The notes below the pieces were generated by a model. The model was not told the DNA's origin. It saw only the letters and a list, made by a program, of their open reading frames with translations, and searched no databases. From Paenibacillus hamazuiensis (GTDB taxonomy: Bacteria; Bacillota; Bacilli; Paenibacillales; NBRC-103111): a DNA stretch of 64,000 nucleotides. Made by a program: the position numbers and the translations under genes. The stretch is from the NCBI RefSeq assembly GCF_023276405.1, contig NZ_JALRMO010000001.1, forward strand, positions 4,712,001-4,776,000. Direction: 5' to 3'. Of the stretch, positions 60,604 through 64,000 are shown piece after piece. Position 1 is the first letter of the stretch. Every line of letters starts with the position of its first letter.

Positions 60604-61257
60604 TTACTTTTCGATTTTGATCACGACGTTAAGTCCCGGAACTAGCCGCTTGCCCTGCGTATCGTCCAAAGCGATCCGCACCGGAATTCGCTGAACGACC
60701 TTCGTAAAGTTACCGCTGGAGCTGGAGGACGGCATCAGCGAAAACGAAGAGTTCGTGCCGAGCCCGAGCCGTTCGACGTGACCGGTCAAAACAGCCCCCG
60801 GAAAAGCGTCCACCTTGATGGTAACTTTGCTGCCCACCTTGGCGTCGGCAATTTCGGTTTCCTGCAAATTCGCCGTTACGTACAGCTGGCTGAGGTTTGT
60901 GCTGAGCGCGAGCGCGCTGCTGGCGGACACCATCTGATCTTTGATCAGATTCGTCTGAATGATCGTTCCGTCCTCGGGAGCGAGGATGTCCATCGTCACG
61001 GCCGGCGTATTCCCGCGGGCGGGTGTCGTCTCGACGATGCCGAGCACGTCGCCTTTTTTGAAGGAATCGCCTTCCTTATAGTTCCATTCGATCAATTTCC
61101 CGGCGCCCGGAGCGTAAATCGCCCGTAAATCCCCTTGGATGCGGGCATCCTCCGTGCTGATGTACTTGCTGGCGACTGCGTAATAATACGTTCCTCCCGC
61201 ACCGCCGCCGAGAAGCACCAGCGCAAGAATCGTAAGCATGATCACCTTTTTCTTCAT
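60604..61257 (-). CDS. EmrA-like HlyD-family adaptor
   Basis: 217 residues from ATG 61257 (GGAG 10 bp upstream). One N-terminal TM anchor (MLTILALVLLGGGAGGTYYY), then the lipoyl half motif IYAPGAGKLIEWNYKEGDSF, ILAPEDGTIIQTNLIKDQMV and a beta barrel with VPVRI-like text (RIPVRIALDDTQGKRLVPGL). The coiled-coil hairpin is very short, as in Gram-positive EmrA forms that need no outer membrane tunnel. Sits between the marR gene and the MFS exporter gene, 54 and 145 bp apart. Confidence 0.9.
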   Translation of the reverse strand: MKKKVIMLTILALVLLGGGAGGTYYYAVASKYISTEDARIQGDLRAIYAPGAGKLIEWNYKEGDSFKKGDVLGIVETTPARGNTPAVTMDILAPEDGTIIQTNLIKDQMVSASSALALSTNLSQLYVTANLQETEIADAKVGSKVTIKVDAFPGAVLTGHVERLGLGTNSSFSLMPSSSSSGNFTKVVQRIPVRIALDDTQGKRLVPGLNVVIKIEK

Positions 61258-61320
61258 AAATGACAAGCTCCTTTCATCTATACGAAAAGCTTCTGATAGA
61301 AGCCTTTTCTACGAAGTACA

Positions 61321-61746
61321 TCAATCCGGTTTGGACAGTCCGTCGACCATTTTGCGCACGATAGCCATAAATTGATCGACTTCCTCAGGCGTTACAGTAT
61401 TAAACATTTTGATCAACACCGCATTTCTCTTATTGCAAAATTCATTGATCAAATTCTTTACAGGCTCCGACAATACGACCCAGACGAGCCGGCGGTCCGT
61501 TTCGTCCCTGGTGCGAACGATATGTCCGTCCCTCACAAGACGATTGATCGCAATCGTCGTTGCGCTTGCCGACAAATGCAGCTCCTCCGCCAGTTCGCTG
61601 ACGGTCATGCGGCCCATGCGCTTTAAAGTCATAAGCAGCAGCATCTGCTGCTTGGAAAAAGGGTGCTCGACCCCGAGATCCCGTGTTGCGCGTATCCCCA
61701 TGCGAATCAGATCTTCAAACTCTTCGAGTTTTCGATCCCAATTCAT
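61321..61746 (-). CDS. MarR-family transcriptional regulator
   Basis: 141-residue MarR winged-helix regulator: LGVEHPFSKQQMLLLMTLKR, MTVSELAEELHLSASATTIA, RDETDRRLVWVVLSEPVKNL. First gene of the minus-strand export run. Divergent from another marR gene with 195 bp of repeat-rich sequence between, so the two may compete for the same sites. RBS GGAAAGGGGG. Confidence 0.93.
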   Translation of the reverse strand: MNWDRKLEEFEDLIRMGIRATRDLGVEHPFSKQQMLLLMTLKRMGRMTVSELAEELHLSASATTIAINRLVRDGHIVRTRDETDRRLVWVVLSEPVKNLINEFCNKRNAVLIKMFNTVTPEEVDQFMAIVRKMVDGLSKPD

Positions 61747-61796
61747 TATGTATGCATCCCCCTTTCCAAAATGATTTACGAATTAAAAAATTTGCT

Positions 61797-61920
61797 GTAA
61801 AATCATTTAGCAATAGATTGTTTTATCGTAAAATGTTTCTCCAATAAATTATCATATGGTAAAATCATCCGTCAATACATTTTTTTCTTGTAAAATGTGA
61901 TAAAATGTTGACAACAACGT
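61797..61920. repeat. 31-bp tandem repeats between divergent marR genes
   Basis: GTAAAAT occurs at 61797, 61828, 61859 and 61890, exactly 31 bp apart. The units also share CAATA(G/A/C)ATT about 14 bases further on, so this is an array of 31-bp direct repeats rather than a chance motif. The first copies are imperfect palindromes (TTTTATCGTAAAA around 61823). An inverted half-site CGTTTTACAG follows at about 61918. Spacing of three helical turns puts all sites on one face of the DNA, as expected for cooperative binding of MarR dimers. Confidence 0.8.
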
Positions 61921-61941
61921 TTTACAGTAAAGGAGCATCCT

Positions 61942-62382
61942 ATGTCGGACAGTCAGGATTTAATAGAACTGGAGCATGTGCTCAGGCAGTTGCTTAAACG
62001 CATCATCGCCGCCTGGGGCAAAGTTGACGAAGGCGGCTTCACCTCGTCACAAGGTTTTGTTCTGGAAAGGCTGGAGAGCGAAGGCCCGCTTAAAGTTTCG
62101 CAAATTGCCGAGGCGCTTTGCCTTACCTCGGGAGCAATTACGACGCTGTCGGACAAACTGATTTCGGCCGGCTATGCCATCAGGAAGCGGACGGAGGAAG
62201 ACCGACGGGTCGTCTATCTGGAGATTACGCCGCAAGGCCGGGCCATGCTGGACAAAATGCGGGCGCACCGCAAGTCGATCATCGAGGCGCATTTTGGCGG
62301 GCTATCCCATGAGGACTGCCAGCATTTAATCCGCATACTCGGGGGTATTCTCGCGACCGTCGATAAGGACAGGAAAGATTAG
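61942..62382 (+). CDS. MarR-family transcriptional regulator
   Basis: 146-residue MarR protein: FTSSQGFVLERLESEGPLKV, SQIAEALCLTSGAITTLSDK, RTEEDRRVVYLEITPQGRAM. Only distantly similar to the divergent MarR. RBS AAAGGAGC at the ATG. TTGACA at 61908 is next to the last repeat and would be covered by any protein bound there. Confidence 0.93.
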   Translation: MSDSQDLIELEHVLRQLLKRIIAAWGKVDEGGFTSSQGFVLERLESEGPLKVSQIAEALCLTSGAITTLSDKLISAGYAIRKRTEEDRRVVYLEITPQGRAMLDKMRAHRKSIIEAHFGGLSHEDCQHLIRILGGILATVDKDRKD

Positions 62383-62465
62383 CAGGGGAGCATACGCTCA
62401 TTCGCGGCCGCTCGCGCCAACTTCCATAAGCCAGCATACGCAACTTTTTTAAACGGAATTTAAAC

Positions 62466-62491
62466 AAAAAAACGCCCGCTAAGGGCGGGCG
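62466..62491 (-). terminator. Minus-strand terminator with no gene in front
   Basis: Stem CGCCCGC / GCGGGCG with a 5-base loop, followed on the minus strand by seven T. It faces transcription coming from the Uma2 side, although no minus-strand gene ends here. It may protect the marR gene from antisense reading. Confidence 0.65.
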
Positions 62492-62530
62492 CGCCATGAG
62501 CATATTTGGGGAGAGGATCGGTGATAACCC

Positions 62531-63127
62531 ATGAATTCCGGTGACAGTACTTTTCGCAAGCCTGACATGGCGGCAAATACAGTGAAGGAACAGCAGGAAA
62601 TCTACGACCCGTCCGACCGTTATGAAATCATCGACGGAGTCCGGTACGATTTGAAGCCTTCTCCCCTTGTGGATCATCAAGTACTTATCGGCGGCTTGTA
62701 TACTGCTCTTCATCGCACCTGCCAACCAAATGGAATTATCCTGTTCGCTCCGATGGACGTTTATCTGGACGATAACAACATCATTCAGCCCGACGTCATC
62801 TTTATCCTGAACAAAAATGCCGGGATCATTACCAGGAAGCGGATAGAAGGCGCTCCCGATCTGCTGGTGGAAATTTTGTCCCCCAGCACGGCGAATCGCG
62901 ATAAAATCCGCAAAAAAGCGCTGTACGAGCGGTTCGGCCTCAAAGAATATTGGATTGCCGATCCGGTCCACCATACGATCGACCGTTTCGTCCTCGAACA
63001 GGACAAGCTTCAGCTTCGCGGCGTCTATGGCGAAGGGGATACCCTGACTTCGGAGCTGTTTGCTTGCGTATCTATCGATATGACCGCTTTGTTCGCGCCC
63101 CTTGCCAGGTTTCAGGATATGGAATGA
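62531..63127 (+). CDS. Uma2-family (DUF820) protein
   Basis: 198 residues of the PD-(D/E)XK-fold Uma2 family: DRYEIIDGVRYDLKPSPLVD, QPDVIFIL, GAPDLLVEILSPSTANRDKI and KKALYERFGLKEYWIADPVH, including the usual Asp, Glu-x-Leu and Lys residues. The family is predicted to be nucleases, but functions are largely untested; it is very abundant in cyanobacteria and found in scattered Bacilli. Not linked to a neighbouring gene. Confidence 0.88.
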   Translation: MNSGDSTFRKPDMAANTVKEQQEIYDPSDRYEIIDGVRYDLKPSPLVDHQVLIGGLYTALHRTCQPNGIILFAPMDVYLDDNNIIQPDVIFILNKNAGIITRKRIEGAPDLLVEILSPSTANRDKIRKKALYERFGLKEYWIADPVHHTIDRFVLEQDKLQLRGVYGEGDTLTSELFACVSIDMTALFAPLARFQDME

Positions 63128-63184
63128 ACGTTTGCTCCCAAGCGAAAAAAAGAACGGCCCGCTTCAGCGAAACCGCACCTCCGT

Positions 63185-63808
63185 TTACTTGCTTCCTTGA
63201 CCGGAGCCTGCCGGCTGGCCGCCTTGCGGGGCTTGCCCCTGGCCTGGGCCTCCCTGCGCATCAGGTACGCCCTGCCGCTGCCCTTGACCTTGGCCTGCGC
63301 CTCCCTGCGCGTTAGGTCCGCCCTGTCGCTGCCCTTGACCCGGCCCGCCTTGGCCATTCGCGCCACCCTGCTGCTGGCCGCCCTCGCGCATTTGTCCCGG
63401 CGGAAACTTGCTGCGGTCCGGATGCACCATCTGCCCGCCGATATGGCCGGTATATCCGACCAGCAGTACCCCTATAAGCGCTACCGCCAAATACGCCGCG
63501 CTGCCGCCGAGCTCCCTTTTCTTTTTCAAATGAAAAAACAGCCGTACCAGCGTCAGGATAATAAACAGAAACATCGTTATTTTGCCGTAAAACTCGTGCG
63601 TATGTACGAGTGGGTTCCGGTCTTCCGGACCGGTGAGCACAGCCGCAATCGCTCCTAGCGTGCCGACGATCAAGCAAAGCAGCCCGGCGGTATGCCATTC
63701 CGGTTTTCTTAGCAGCTTGCCGAACAGATCGAACAGGAAACCGAAGATCAGCATGGCGATGGGGATATGAATAACGATGAAATGCAAATTTTTGATCAAG
63801 TAGCTCAT
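63185..63808 (-). CDS. DUF2231 membrane protein with Gly/Gln repeat tail
   Basis: 207 residues. Residues 1-130 have four TM helices of the DUF2231 type (HFIVIHIPIAMLIFGFLFDL, HTAGLLCLIVGTLGAIAAVL, VHTHEFYGKITMFLFI, LAVALIGVLLVGYTGHIGGQ) with conserved His residues possibly binding haem or metal. The tail from about 145 is a low-complexity Gly/Gln/Pro repeat (GGPGQGQRQGG, GGAGQGQGQRQG, GGPGQGQAPQGG). RBS AAAGGAG at the ATG. The tail probably lies outside the membrane. Confidence 0.8.
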   Translation of the reverse strand: MSYLIKNLHFIVIHIPIAMLIFGFLFDLFGKLLRKPEWHTAGLLCLIVGTLGAIAAVLTGPEDRNPLVHTHEFYGKITMFLFIILTLVRLFFHLKKKRELGGSAAYLAVALIGVLLVGYTGHIGGQMVHPDRSKFPPGQMREGGQQQGGANGQGGPGQGQRQGGPNAQGGAGQGQGQRQGVPDAQGGPGQGQAPQGGQPAGSGQGSK

Positions 63809-63907
63809 TCGAACAGCTCCTTTTGCCGGTTAAAGGCTTAATCTACCTTCATCATAGCGGCAAAAGGTGAATTAAGTTTAAAGCGAAGCTGAAAGTATGC
63901 TGAATCA

Positions 63908-63941
63908 TTTTTTCGAAAAGAGCGCCTCCGCTTCGGCGGAG
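63908..63941 (-). terminator. Terminator of the gene entering from the right edge
   Basis: Stem CTCCGC / GCGGAG with a UUCG tetraloop, then CTCTTTTCGAAAAAATG on the minus strand. About 18 bp after the stop at 63959. Confidence 0.65.
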
Positions 63942-63958
63942 CCGCCCATTGTTTGAGG

Positions 63959-64000
63959 TCAATCGGCGATCGCCTGATAGATCATCGTCCAGAAATCGTA
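63959..64000 (-). CDS. Carboxy-terminal end of a gene outside the window
   Basis: The minus frame entering at base 64000 reads YDFWTMIYQAIAD and then stops at 63961-63959, just before a strong hairpin. The composition is protein-like, but 13 residues are too few to name a family. Confidence 0.6.
   Translation of the reverse strand, partial: YDFWTMIYQAIAD

Noticed and set aside
61797-61920. CRISPR array
   Set aside because: Period 31 bp with a conserved part of only 7-12 bp, no spacers of constant length between conserved repeats and no cas gene nearby; an operator array explains it better.

Overview
The window looks like chromosome from a spore-forming Paenibacillaceae bacterium (Paenibacillus, Cohnella or a close relative). 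This is inferred from YesM/YesN-type two-component systems, an LplABC-type sugar ABC operon without its own ATPase, strong AGGAGG ribosome binding sites with many TTG/GTG starts, BlaI/BlaR1-type regulators, a T-box leader and an IS1634-family element. Most of the sequence is GC-rich and carries long antisense shadow frames. The stretch at about 22.5-28.7 kb and the one near 40 kb are visibly more AT-rich and hold broken genes.

Layout. 1-6.1 kb: the end of an OmpR-type two-component system; two DJ-1/PfpI paralogues (one cytoplasmic, one secreted) flanking a DUF2306 membrane protein; an NAD-binding dehydrogenase with a MerR-type promoter, convergent with a MerR regulator. 6.2-17.7 kb: a carbohydrate island. 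An LplB/LplC/LplA-type importer runs into a GH63/MGH1-like glycosidase. It is followed by a solute-binding lipoprotein, YesM kinase and YesN regulator that overlap by 4 bp and look like a three-component sugar sensor. 18-29.2 kb: accessory genes (nucleotidyltransferase, HxlR/RibD pair, SRPBCC protein), an intact IS in a decayed WYL regulator gene, an orphan T-box leader, and a BlaI-BlaR1-DUF4179 operon. 29.3-41.3 kb: a second YesM/YesN pair, a haloalkane dehalogenase-like hydrolase, a very large secreted beta-helix protein with X2 and F5/8C modules, a second BlaI/BlaR1 pair and two membrane proteins of unknown function.

41.7-54.4 kb is a complete phosphonate island on the minus strand: hexapeptide transferase, phnF, phnD, phnC, two phnE, phnGHIJKLM, then a TIM-barrel isomerase-like gene and a PHP-family phosphoesterase. 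PhnP and PhnN are absent. The PHP enzyme probably does the PhnP job and the TIM-barrel enzyme is unassigned. The two promoter regions share a 16-bp motif that is a good candidate PhnF operator.

54.5-62.4 kb: an apparent six-gene minus-strand run (MarR, EmrA-like adaptor, DHA2 MFS exporter, a lipoprotein adaptor, two secreted proteins of unknown function) diverges from a second MarR gene. The gap between the two marR genes is built of 31-bp tandem repeats starting with GTAAAAT. The window ends with a Uma2-family protein, a DUF2231 membrane protein with a Gly/Gln repeat tail, and the last 13 codons of another gene.

The best candidates for something new are the phn operon tail (PHP plus TIM barrel), the 31-bp operator array with its export operon and secreted proteins, and the two BlaI/BlaR1 systems that lack any beta-lactam sensor domain.
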